DNA of 64,000 nucleotides from [Clostridium] symbiosum (GCA_036419695.1 CP143946.1:1324001-1388000), one strand, 5' to 3'; numbered from the stretch's first letter, positions 26,653 to 33,929 are shown. Translations and numbers: made by a program. Notes: generated by a model not told the origin, from the letters alone.

Positions 26653-26857
26653 ATGGACAGAAATTTTGAAAAGATGCTTGTTGAACAGTGTGCCCCAACT
26701 TTGGCGGGAATCAAGCCGGCCAATCTGTTCCGTTTTTCCGGTGGCGGGAAGGAGCCAAAGCAGCCGGAGCGGTTCTGGCTAATGGGGCGCCGGACGATAC
26801 GGCCGCGGAAGCGTGCAGGGCCCTCGGAGCTGCGCTTGTCCAATAAGGGGCTTATAA
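26653..26857 (+). pseudogene. Fragment of a DUF3793-family gene
   Basis: The first 28 codons (MDRNFEKMLVEQCAPTLAGI, then KPANLF) match the characteristic N-terminus of DUF3793 proteins (CxPTLAGIKxxNLF). The frame then runs into sequence unlike the family and ends in a strong hairpin, so roughly 150 residues are missing. A ribosome-binding site (GAAAGGAAG) is still present. DUF3793 genes often accompany flavodoxin genes in clostridia. Here it lies about 280 bases after a promoter with GTTAGT operators, so the locus seems to be a decayed, once-regulated unit. Confidence 0.6.
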
Positions 26858-26918
26858 AACGAAACGGCGTCAGTCTCACTGTTGAAAGGAAGGTGAGACT
26901 GACGCCGTTTCGTTTTAT
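26854..26918. terminator. 26-bp perfect-stem bidirectional terminator
   Basis: Arms 26854-26879 and 26893-26918 are perfectly complementary (ATAAAACGAAACGGCGTCAG at the left, continuing TCTCAC) around a 13-base loop. It lies between the DUF3793 fragment and the end of ldh and could end transcripts from both sides. Confidence 0.85.
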
Positions 26919-26978
26919 GGGGGAGAGAGTGTGCCTATATTGGGAGGTTGTAAGCCGAAAGGAGAGGAAGCGTCTCAA

Positions 26979-27929
26979 CTACATCTCCAACTCCTCATAA
27001 CTCCTCCGAAGAATCTGGCAGGACTGCTCCATCTTTTCTTTTTCCTCATCGCTGAGGGAGAGAGGCAGAACTCTTTGAATGCCATTCTGGTTAATTATGC
27101 ATGGTACGCCCGTGAAAATTCCGGACTGTCCGTATTCTCCCCTCAGCATGGCCGATACGGTGAGAACGCTGTGTTCGTTGCCGAGAATGGCTTTGGTGAT
27201 TCGTGTCAGGGCCATCCCGATGCCGTAATAGGTCGCATTTTTAGCCTCAATAATTTTATAGGCGGCTGTGCGGACCTCTTCGGAGATCTGCTCAAGTTCC
27301 TGGGAGCAGATGGAGCCGTGGGATTCCTCGCAAAGTTCTGGAATGGATTTTGTGGCTACCATGGCCTGGCTCCAGGGAACGAATTCCGTATCCCCGTGTT
27401 CGCCCATTACGTATGCGTGGATATTGCGGGGATCCACTTTCAGATAGTCGCCCAGCAGATAGCGCAGCCTGGCCGTATCAAGGGCGGTTCCGGTGCCAAG
27501 GACTCTTCTCGGATTAAATCCGGAGAGGGTGCATGTGATTCTTGTCATGATATCAACCGGGTTGGTGGCAACGAGAAAAATGCCGTTGAAACCGGATGAG
27601 GTGACAGGTTCGATGATGGATTTAAAAACCTCAGTGTTACGCTTTAAAAGGTTTAAGCGGCTTTCTCCCGGCTTCTGGGCCACTCCGGCGCAGATTACGG
27701 CGATGTCGGCATCGGTACAGTCATCATAACCGCCGGCATAAATCTTCATGTTAGAGCCGGAAAATGCAAGCCCGTGGTTTAAGTCCATGGCCTCACCGAT
27801 GGCTCTCTCTTTATTGACGTCAATTAAAACAAGCTCGTCGCAGACGTTCTGGTTCAGCAGTGCATAGGCATAGCTCATCCCGACCATTCCTGTTCCGATA
27901 AGCGCAACCTTACGTTTGTCAGTTCTCAT
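26979..27929 (-). CDS. ldh: L-lactate dehydrogenase
   Basis: 316 residues, full length. It reduces pyruvate to L-lactate with NADH. Rossmann start VALIGTGMVGMSYAYAL, adenine-site Asp in VLIDVNK, substrate-loop AGVAQKPGESRLNLL, DTARLR (Asp151, Arg154) and catalytic His178 in GEHGDTEF. GGAGG lies 6 bases before the ATG. The gene is monocistronic. A consensus-like promoter and a GTTAGT-N4-ACTAAC operator precede it. That would let the cell switch to lactate under the same signal that controls the neighbouring DUF3793 locus. Confidence 0.95.
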   Translation of the reverse strand: MRTDKRKVALIGTGMVGMSYAYALLNQNVCDELVLIDVNKERAIGEAMDLNHGLAFSGSNMKIYAGGYDDCTDADIAVICAGVAQKPGESRLNLLKRNTEVFKSIIEPVTSSGFNGIFLVATNPVDIMTRITCTLSGFNPRRVLGTGTALDTARLRYLLGDYLKVDPRNIHAYVMGEHGDTEFVPWSQAMVATKSIPELCEESHGSICSQELEQISEEVRTAAYKIIEAKNATYYGIGMALTRITKAILGNEHSVLTVSAMLRGEYGQSGIFTGVPCIINQNGIQRVLPLSLSDEEKEKMEQSCQILRRSYEELEM

Positions 27930-28008
27930 ATTGGCCTCCTTTAGCTGGTGAAAAAACGATTTATTAGTTATAGATACCCATAAATACGGTTATTTATTCT
28001 TATAAAAA

Positions 28009-28024
28009 GTTAGTAATTACTAAC
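28009..28024. promoter_or_regulatory. GTTAGT-N4-ACTAAC operator, copy 3 (ldh)
   Basis: GTTAGTAATTACTAAC, a perfect 16-bp palindrome. On the ldh strand it lies 13 bases downstream of the -10 box, covering the first transcribed bases. Same half-sites as copies 1 and 2. Confidence 0.7.
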
Positions 28025-28037
28025 CTTAATATGGAAT

Positions 28038-28066
28038 ATTGTATTCTGTTTTTGGGAAAAATGCAA
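28038..28066 (-). promoter_or_regulatory. Predicted ldh promoter
   Basis: Minus strand: TTGCAT (28066-28061), 17-base spacer, TACAAT (28043-28038), about 110 bases upstream of the ldh start. Confidence 0.6.
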
Positions 28067-28144
28067 GTATAAATGAGGATTTAACTGAGGAATGAGAACG
28101 CCGCCGTTAGGTCGGGGGGCGGGATGGTGAGAGGGAGGTTGTGA

Positions 28145-28347
28145 GTCTTCAGTCCCGGGGCATAACCTTCCCGTGGGGAATCCGGGCAGAAAAAGTTCCT
28201 GCGGGAAACGCTTGCGCTCTTTGGAGTACATAGCAGTACTAAGGCGTCTGAGAAACGCCGCCTAAGTACTGATGAACTCCCAGGTTCCCTGCGGAATCTT
28301 TTTCTCCCGGCTTCCCCACGGGAAGGTTATGCCCCGGGACTGAAGAC
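28145..28347 (+). repeat. Large palindromic element, family 1, copy A
   Basis: Two arms of about 58 bases, starting GTCTTCAGTCCCGGGGCATA and ending in its complement, differ at only a few positions. They flank an inner region with a second stem (CAGTACT / AGTACTG) and an asymmetric strand ACGCTTGCGCTCTTTGGAGT that recurs in copies B, C and D. Weaker outer pairing (GGGATGG / CCATCCC) extends it to roughly 28117-28366. It lies upstream of the ldh promoter. GC-rich, non-coding; apparent reading frames such as MYSKERKRFPQELF are translations of the repeat. Confidence 0.85.
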
Positions 28348-28412
28348 GCGAAGGTTTTCGCCATCCCGAATCCCGGCCTGCGGCCGCTGAATTGTTCTTA
28401 TTCCTTCAAAGG

Positions 28413-28552
28413 GGGGAGGAGGAGCGTCGCAACCACTATGTTCCTACGAATGCTTCAAAATATCTGCTATCCGGTCTCTGACTGGTTTGGTGAGATACCG
28501 TCAGACCGTAAAAGTATCGCAGCTTCGTAGTGGCCGCGACAGGGTCCTCCCC
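28413..28552. repeat. Separate palindromic element E between copies A and D
   Basis: GGGGAGGA / TCCTCCCC at the ends, then GTCGC-aa-CCACTA and CGAA paired with TTCGTAGTGG-cc-GCGAC. An 8-base insertion sits in the left arm, and an inner stem is built from CGGTCT / AGACCG. No sequence similarity to family 1 was seen. It has the look of a folded RNA or a mobile palindrome; a single copy in the window. Confidence 0.6.
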
Positions 28553-28573
28553 ATTTAAGGTTAGAGACAATCA

Positions 28574-28884
28574 GCGTCCGGAGCGGACTATGTCCGGTGC
28601 CGCGAAAAACCTCCGCCTGAGTCTTTTGTCTCCGGCGATAACCTGCCGGGGGAAGGAGGCGGAATCAATTGTGCAGGGGATATGGGAGTCCGCCGGTACC
28701 TGGCGACACATTGAGCACTTAGCGAGGTCTCTTCGAGCCTGGCACCGCTGCGCACTCCAAAAAGCGCGAGCGGTCCCCGTAACAATTCATTCCGGCCGGA
28801 TTCCCCTCTCACGACAACCTCCAATCGGGGACAAAAGACTCAGCCAGCCCCCTCACCACACCGGACATGGTCCGTTCCGGACGC
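28574..28884 (-). repeat. Large palindromic element, family 1, divergent copy D
   Basis: 311 bases. Outer arms of 26 bases (beginning GCGTCCGGAGCGGAC, ending GGTCCGTTCCGGACGC) pair with two mismatches. Inner arms begin GAGTCTTTTGTC and end GACAAAAGACTC. Read on the minus strand, the core contains CGCTCGCGCTTTTTGGAGTG and CTCGAAGAGACCTCG, matching CGCTTGCGCTCTTTGGAGTA and CTCGAAAAGACCTCG of copies B and C. It is the most diverged copy, about 210 bases upstream of glnS. Confidence 0.75.
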
Positions 28885-29095
28885 GCCCTCCTCACCTCAG
28901 TTAAATCCTTATTTACAAAGTTTTTGTGGAATACTGCTTTTCCAATGTAACAAAATGTGATATGATATTAGGAAATATTTGCTCTAAACAGAATAGATTG
29001 TGCAAAGCGGCGATAAGATGGGCGCAGCGGCCCGGCTGAAGCGGCACACAAAAGGGTTCTATACTATAGAGAAGCAGTAAACGGAGGGAATGCTT

Positions 29096-30796
29096 ATGGA
29101 AGAGAATAAGAATGTAACAGCTGAAGCGGGAGATAAGGAAGAGGCCGTGTCAAAGAACTTTATCGAGCGTGAGATTGATAAGGATCTGGCCGAGGGTGTC
29201 TACAACCATGTCCAGACAAGATTCCCACCGGAACCGAACGGATATCTCCATATCGGCCATGCCAAGTCCATTATTTTAAATTCCGGACTGGCTGCGGAAT
29301 ACAACGGTAAATTCAACCTGCGTTTTGACGATACCAACCCGACGAAAGAGAAGACGGAATTCGTGGAGTCCATTATCGAAGATGTGAAGTGGCTGGGAGC
29401 CGATTTTGAGGACAGGCTGTTCTTTGCTTCCGATTATTTTCAGACCATGTACGACTGCGCGGTTCTTCTTATTAAAAAAGGCAAGGCATTTGTCTGCGAT
29501 TTGACGGCCGATCAGATCCGCGAATACAGAGGAGATTTTAACAACCCCGGTAAGGAGAGTCCATACCGCAACCGCAGCGTGGAGGAGAACCTGGAGTTGT
29601 TTGAGAATATGAAGAACGGCGTCTACAAGGACGGTGAGAAGGTCCTGAGGGCCAAGATCGATATGGCATCCCCGAATATCAATATGAGGGATCCGGTTAT
29701 CTACCGGGTTGCCCATATGAGCCATCACAATACGGGCGATAAGTGGTGCATCTATCCGATGTACGATTTTGCCCATCCGATTGAGGATGCAATCGAGCAT
29801 ATAACGCACTCTATCTGTACCCTGGAATTTGAGGATCACCGCCCTCTGTACGACTGGGTTGTGAGAGAATGTGAATTTGAGAACCCGCCGCGCCAGATTG
29901 AGTTTGCCAAGATGTACCTGACCAACGTGGTCACCGGTAAGAGATATATTAAAAAGCTGGTGGAGGATGGAGTGGTAGACGGCTGGGATGATCCGCGCCT
30001 TGTCACGATTGCTGCGCTCAGAAGAAGAGGGTATACTCCTCAGTCCCTGCGCAAGTTCGTAGAACTGGCCGGTGTATCCAAGGCGGATAATTCCATCGAC
30101 AGCGCCATGCTGGAGTACTGCCTGCGTGAGGACCTGAAATTATCGAGGGCCAGGGTAATGGCTATATTGGATCCTATTAAGCTGGTGATTGACAACTATC
30201 CGGAAGGACAGATAGAAGAACTGGAGGCGCCGAATAACCTGGAGAATGAATCCCTGGGATCCAGAAAGCTTCCTTTCAGCCGTGAACTTTATATAGAAAG
30301 AGAAGACTTCATGGAGGAGCCGCCGAAGAAGTATTTCCGCCTGTTCCCGGGCAACGAAGTGCGTCTGATGAATGCATATTTTGTGACATGTACCGGCTGC
30401 GAGAAGGATGAGAACGGCAATGTGACAGTAGTTCACTGTACCTATGATCCGGAGACAAAGAGCGGATCCGGATTCAATGCAAGGAAGGTGAAAGGCACTA
30501 TCCACTGGGTGGCAGCGCCAACGGCGTTAAAAGCGGAATGCCGCCTCTATGAGAACCTGATCGATGAGGAGAAAGGCAAACTCAATGCGGATGGAACACT
30601 GAACCTGAATCCGAATTCTCTTACCATCTTAAAGGAATGCTATGTGGAGCCGGGCCTGAAAGAGGCAAAGGCATTTGACAGCTTTCAGTTTGTAAGAAAC
30701 GGATACTTCTGTGTGGACTGCAAAGACAGCGCTCCTGGAGCACCGGTATTTAACCGCATCGTTTCTCTGAAGAGCTCGTTCAAGATTACCAAATAA
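29096..30796 (+). CDS. glnS: Glutaminyl-tRNA synthetase
   Basis: 566 residues, class I synthetase. HIGH-type motif in RFPPEPNGYLHIGHAKS, GlnRS-specific NLRFDDTNPTKE, and VDGWDDPRL before the anticodon-binding beta barrels. The position equivalent to the KMSKS loop reads NVVTGKRYIKK, a divergent form. I start at ATG 29096, 7 bases after GGAGGG; the ATG at 29090 is too close to it. It charges tRNA-Gln, two isoacceptors of which are encoded in this window (TTG and CTG). The gene is probably monocistronic, with a hairpin and T-run downstream. Confidence 0.95.
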   Translation: MEENKNVTAEAGDKEEAVSKNFIEREIDKDLAEGVYNHVQTRFPPEPNGYLHIGHAKSIILNSGLAAEYNGKFNLRFDDTNPTKEKTEFVESIIEDVKWLGADFEDRLFFASDYFQTMYDCAVLLIKKGKAFVCDLTADQIREYRGDFNNPGKESPYRNRSVEENLELFENMKNGVYKDGEKVLRAKIDMASPNINMRDPVIYRVAHMSHHNTGDKWCIYPMYDFAHPIEDAIEHITHSICTLEFEDHRPLYDWVVRECEFENPPRQIEFAKMYLTNVVTGKRYIKKLVEDGVVDGWDDPRLVTIAALRRRGYTPQSLRKFVELAGVSKADNSIDSAMLEYCLREDLKLSRARVMAILDPIKLVIDNYPEGQIEELEAPNNLENESLGSRKLPFSRELYIEREDFMEEPPKKYFRLFPGNEVRLMNAYFVTCTGCEKDENGNVTVVHCTYDPETKSGSGFNARKVKGTIHWVAAPTALKAECRLYENLIDEEKGKLNADGTLNLNPNSLTILKECYVEPGLKEAKAFDSFQFVRNGYFCVDCKDSAPGAPVFNRIVSLKSSFKITK

Positions 30797-30848
30797 ATAC
30801 GCCGGAATGATTAGCACATTAAAAAGGTGATATAATTATAATAGGAAG

Positions 30849-30880
30849 AAAGAGGGTGCCTGACACTCTCTTTTTCTTTT
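30849..30880 (+). terminator. Terminator of glnS
   Basis: AGAGGGTG pairs with CACTCTCT around a 5-base loop, followed by TTTTTCTTTT. The next 300 bases (30881-31188) are AT-rich and hold no gene I can support. Confidence 0.75.
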
Positions 30881-31188
30881 GCAGGAAAGTTTCATGCCAT
30901 GCGGCTGTGTCCGGCGCGAGAATCCGGTGAGCCTGAAAATGGGAGAATGCCGCCTCTTGAAAGTGTACAGAAAATTACAGGAAAGATCACTATTGTTAAG
31001 AAAACGAAAAAGAAATATATGAATTTCGGAATAAAGCTGAAGAGTCTTTGAATTGTAGAAAGAGGGCGAAGAATAATGAAAATAAACATGTAAAATGGTG
31101 TCGCAAAATGTCGGTAAACCTTGATTTTATAAGAGGTTTTACCCAATTGAAGAAAGCATTTTTTGTGCATATTTTATGAAACCCCCGG

Positions 31189-31217
31189 TTGACATTCAGG
31201 GGGGTTACTGTTATAAT
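31189..31217 (+). promoter_or_regulatory. Promoter P1 of the gcd/gct operon
   Basis: TTGACA (31189-31194), 17-base spacer, TATAAT (31212-31217): a full consensus promoter, fitting the very high expression expected of the main fermentation pathway. It would give a leader of about 210 bases. Confidence 0.85.
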
Positions 31218-31231
31218 TTAGCCATAGTGAG

Positions 31232-31293
31232 CTTGTGAAAATTAAAAGCATAAGCAAGTTTCACAAAGGGCTAAAAAGCCTTTATATTTTTTA
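31232..31293 (+). promoter_or_regulatory. Hairpins in the gcd leader, possible attenuator
   Basis: CTTGTGAAA / TTTCACAAAG form one stem. Immediately after, AAAGGGCTAAAAAGCCTTT followed by ATATTTTTT forms a small terminator-like stem. Transcripts from P1 would meet it about 45 bases into the leader; those from P2 would not. Confidence 0.45.
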
Positions 31294-31305
31294 AGCTTTT
31301 AAAAA

Positions 31306-31319
31306 TGGAATGCATTCCA
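31306..31319. promoter_or_regulatory. 14-bp perfect palindrome in the gcd leader
   Basis: TGGAATGCATTCCA lies 12 bases upstream of the P2 -35 box; a half-copy (TGTGGAAT) follows. It could be an operator, but the regulator is unknown. Confidence 0.45.
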
Positions 31320-31331
31320 CGATGTGGAATA

Positions 31332-31359
31332 TTGTGAGGCGATATTTTGATAATATAAT
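31332..31359 (+). promoter_or_regulatory. Possible second promoter P2 of the gcd operon
   Basis: TTGTGA (31332-31337), 16-base spacer, TATAAT (31354-31359), 76 bases before gcdD. Confidence 0.5.
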
Positions 31360-31434
31360 TTTTCACAAAGGAGTGCGAAACGAATAAGAAAGGTCTCACA
31401 TTGAGATCTGCTAAGAAGGAGGTGCAATGCACGT

Positions 31435-31722
31435 ATGTGGACTGAATCAACAATGCCTTTTGGGCAGTCAGTCATCGTATCCCTGCTGGGACTTGCGGTA
31501 GTGTTTATTACTCTCGTTACATTGGCTCTGGCAATCATCTTAATTTCTAAAATCCTGCGTACCATTATCAAGGACGGAGCGCAGAAGCCGGCAGCAGTAG
31601 CTGCTCCGGTTGTATCGGATGAAGCCGACAAAGAGACACTGGCGGTACTTATGGCTACGATTGGTATGGATCTTGAATTACCAGCCGAGCAGTTTAAGAT
31701 TGTAAACGTGAAGGAACTCTGA
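31435..31722 (+). CDS. gcdD: Glutaconyl-CoA decarboxylase delta subunit (small membrane anchor)
   Basis: 95 residues with one N-terminal membrane helix (about 10-40) and a short cytoplasmic tail, as in OadG/GcdD subunits, which hold the Na+-pump complex together. AAGGAGG lies about 12 bases upstream. It is first gene of the operon gcdD-gcdC1-gcdC2-gcdB-gctA-gctB-gcdA. The identification rests on size, topology and position, since these subunits are poorly conserved. Confidence 0.88.
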   Translation: MWTESTMPFGQSVIVSLLGLAVVFITLVTLALAIILISKILRTIIKDGAQKPAAVAAPVVSDEADKETLAVLMATIGMDLELPAEQFKIVNVKEL

Positions 31723-31768
31723 TAGTTACCAGGAATGGAAGGAAATCGAAAGGAAGGTTACAGCAGTT

Positions 31769-32197
31769 ATGAAGTATACGGCTACCCTCAATGGAAAACA
31801 GTATGAAGTAGAACTTGAAAGAGTTGGCGAATATGAGCCGATTCCAAGATATGGCGAGGCAGCGCCTGCACCGGCAGCTCCAATTGCAGCTCCCGCAGCA
31901 GCACCGGCTCCCGCAGCAGCAGCTCCGGCTCCTGCACCAGCCCCAGTGGCAGCGCCTGCACCAGCAGCAGCTCCTGCAGCAGGCGGCACAACAGTAGAAG
32001 CTCCAATGCCAGGTAAAGTACTTGACATCAAAGTAGCAGCAGGCCAGGCAGTTAAGTATGGCCAGGTTGTTATGACAATGGAAGCTATGAAGATGGAAAC
32101 TGAAATCGTTGCACCGGCAGACGGTACGGTTTCACAGATTCTTGTGAAAGCAGGAGATGCTGTGGAGACCGGAACCGCAATGGTTGTTCTGAACTAA
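31769..32197 (+). CDS. gcdC1: Glutaconyl-CoA decarboxylase biotin carrier 1
   Basis: 142 residues. A short N-terminal domain (MKYTATLNGKQYEVELE), an Ala/Pro-rich flexible linker (about 31-72), and a biotinyl domain with EAMKMETE, biotin on Lys108. The carrier swings between the carboxyltransferase GcdA and the membrane pump GcdB. It is followed directly by a close paralogue. C. symbiosum is known to have two such carriers differing in linker length, which supports the organism assignment. Confidence 0.95.
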   Translation: MKYTATLNGKQYEVELERVGEYEPIPRYGEAAPAPAAPIAAPAAAPAPAAAAPAPAPAPVAAPAPAAAPAAGGTTVEAPMPGKVLDIKVAAGQAVKYGQVVMTMEAMKMETEIVAPADGTVSQILVKAGDAVETGTAMVVLN

Positions 32198-32235
32198 TAG
32201 ATTCACAAAAGCAATCGAAAGGATGTAAAAAGATT

Positions 32236-32679
32236 ATGAAATATATTGCTACGATCAATGGCAAAAGATACGAAGTAGAAGTAGAGAGAATTGAAGAATA
32301 CAAATCTCTGGACCGTAACGGTGTGGCAGCACCGAAGGCTCCGACACTGGCAAGCACGGCACCGGTACAGAGACCGGCGGCAGCACCTGCACCAGCAGCA
32401 GCTCCGGCTCCAGCACCAGCTCCTGTAGCAGCAGCACCAGCACCGGCGGCAGCACCTGCAGCAGGAAGCACAACAGTGGAGGCTCCAATGCCAGGTAAAG
32501 TTCTGGATGTAAAAGTAGCAGTTGGCCAGGCTGTTAAATATGGCACTGTAGTAGCTGTTATGGAAGCTATGAAGATGGAAACTGAAATTGTTGCACCGGC
32601 AGATGGCACAGTAAGCCAGATTCTTGTTAAGGCAGGGGATCCTGTAGATACTGGAGCTGCCATGGTTGTCCTTAACTAG
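32236..32679 (+). CDS. gcdC2: Glutaconyl-CoA decarboxylase biotin carrier 2
   Basis: 147 residues, same layout as the preceding gene: N-terminal MKYIATINGKRYEVEVE, Ala/Pro linker (about 31-77), biotinyl domain with biotin Lys113 in EAMKMETE. The biotinyl domains of the two are nearly identical, while linkers and N-terminal segments differ, as after a tandem duplication with selection on the carrier fold. The start of gcdB is 11 bases after its stop. Confidence 0.95.
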   Translation: MKYIATINGKRYEVEVERIEEYKSLDRNGVAAPKAPTLASTAPVQRPAAAPAPAAAPAPAPAPVAAAPAPAAAPAAGSTTVEAPMPGKVLDVKVAVGQAVKYGTVVAVMEAMKMETEIVAPADGTVSQILVKAGDPVDTGAAMVVLN

Positions 32680-32690
32680 GAGGTAGAGTA

Positions 32691-33830
32691 ATGAACTTTT
32701 TTGAAATTATGAAGGAAATGCTTCTTCAGTCCGGTTTCGCAGCCCTGAGCTGGAAGAACCTGGTAATGTTTGCAATTTCCTTTGTCCTTTTATATTTTGC
32801 GATTAAAAAGCAGTATGAGCCGCTTCTTCTGCTTCCAATCGCATTCGGTATGTTTCTTGCAAACCTGCCGCTGGCAGATTTAATGAAAGAATCCGAGCCA
32901 TGGTACACACAGGGTGTTCTGCGTATCATGTACGGCGGAGTTAAGTCCAGCTTATTCCCATGTCTCATCTTCCTCTGCGTAGGAGCGATGACGGACTTCG
33001 GACCATTGATTGCGAACCCAATCAGCTTACTGCTCGGTGCTGCGGCACAGTTCGGTATCTATATCGCATTCATGCTGGCTAACGCAACTGGCCTTTTCAC
33101 CGTTGGTGAGGCAGCAGCTATCGGTATCATCGGAGGCGCTGACGGCCCTACCGCTATTTACATTGCCAACAACCTGGCACCGGATTTGGTTGCGCCGATT
33201 GCGGTTGCCGCCTATTCCTACATGGCCCTGATTCCTATGATTCAGCCGCCAATCATGAAACTGCTTACAACGAAGAAAGAGCGTTCCATCGTTATGAAAC
33301 AGCTCCGTAAAGTAAGCAAAGTAGAGAAGGTAGTATTCCCGGTATTCGTAGTACTGTTCTGTTCTCTGCTTCTTCCGTCGGTAGCACCTCTTTTAGGTAT
33401 GCTGATGCTTGGTAACCTGTTCCGTGAGTCCGGCGTCGTTGAGCGTCTTTCCGACACAGCACAGAACGCACTCTGCAACATCGTTACCATCATGCTTGGT
33501 ACAACCGTAGGCGCTACGGCAAACGGAGATATCTTCCTCCGTGTACAGACAATCGCCATCATCGCCATGGGACTTATGGCATTCTGTTTCTCGACAGTGG
33601 GCGGCGTTCTGTTAGGCAAGATTCTCTGCCTGGTAACAGGTGGAAAAATCAATCCTCTTATCGGTTCCGCAGGTGTATCTGCCGTTCCTATGGCAGCCCG
33701 TGTATCTCAGACGGTTGGTTCCAAAGAGAACCCTACAAACTTCCTTCTGATGCATGCGATGGGACCAAACGTAGCTGGTGTTATCGGATCTGCGGTTGCA
33801 GCCGGTTTCTTCATGCTGATTTTTAAATAA
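32691..33830 (+). CDS. gcdB: Glutaconyl-CoA decarboxylase beta subunit, Na+ pump
   Basis: 379 residues, about nine to ten membrane helices. Conserved OadB-family features: GAMTDFGPLIANP, GIIGGADGPTAIYIAN (the Asp implicated in Na+ and proton movement) and NPLIGSAGVSAVPMAARVSQ near the end. It decarboxylates carboxybiotin and exports Na+, conserving the energy of glutaconyl-CoA decarboxylation. GGAGG precedes the ATG. Confidence 0.96.
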   Translation: MNFFEIMKEMLLQSGFAALSWKNLVMFAISFVLLYFAIKKQYEPLLLLPIAFGMFLANLPLADLMKESEPWYTQGVLRIMYGGVKSSLFPCLIFLCVGAMTDFGPLIANPISLLLGAAAQFGIYIAFMLANATGLFTVGEAAAIGIIGGADGPTAIYIANNLAPDLVAPIAVAAYSYMALIPMIQPPIMKLLTTKKERSIVMKQLRKVSKVEKVVFPVFVVLFCSLLLPSVAPLLGMLMLGNLFRESGVVERLSDTAQNALCNIVTIMLGTTVGATANGDIFLRVQTIAIIAMGLMAFCFSTVGGVLLGKILCLVTGGKINPLIGSAGVSAVPMAARVSQTVGSKENPTNFLLMHAMGPNVAGVIGSAVAAGFFMLIFK

Positions 33831-33929
33831 TTTTTGAGTTACTATTCACAGCCCTGCAATAGCAGCCCTGCGAACAGCAATAAATAATCTACGGTAGTTA
33901 TAGAAAATTTTTATAAAGGAGGCTTTATT

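Noticed and set aside
26625..27000. Overlapping frames of about 115 codons on both strands between the GTTAGT operators and ldh
   Set aside because: They run through a 26-bp perfect hairpin, which gives mirrored Arg-rich translations. Only the first 28 plus-strand codons have family similarity (DUF3793).
26979..27929. The dehydrogenase near the pathway genes as (R)-2-hydroxyglutarate dehydrogenase
   Set aside because: The known HgdH enzymes belong to the D-2-hydroxyacid dehydrogenase family. This protein has the L-lactate dehydrogenase active site (GEHGD His178, DTARLR).
28009..28024. Rex redox-repressor site upstream of ldh
   Set aside because: Rex sites read TTGTTAA-N4-TTAACAA. The half-sites here are GTTAGT/ACTAAC and recur at a locus with no NADH-linked gene, so another regulator fits better.
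28010..28231. Minus-strand reading frame beginning MYSKERKRFPQELF, and a matching one at 41272-41535
   Set aside because: Both are translations of the same strand of palindromic elements A and B. Similarity comes from the repeat, not from a protein family, and there is no ribosome-binding site.
30892..31170. 92-codon hydrophobic frame on the minus strand between glnS and the gcd operon
   Set aside because: AT-rich DNA read in one frame gives Phe/Ile runs; no ribosome-binding site and no recognisable family.
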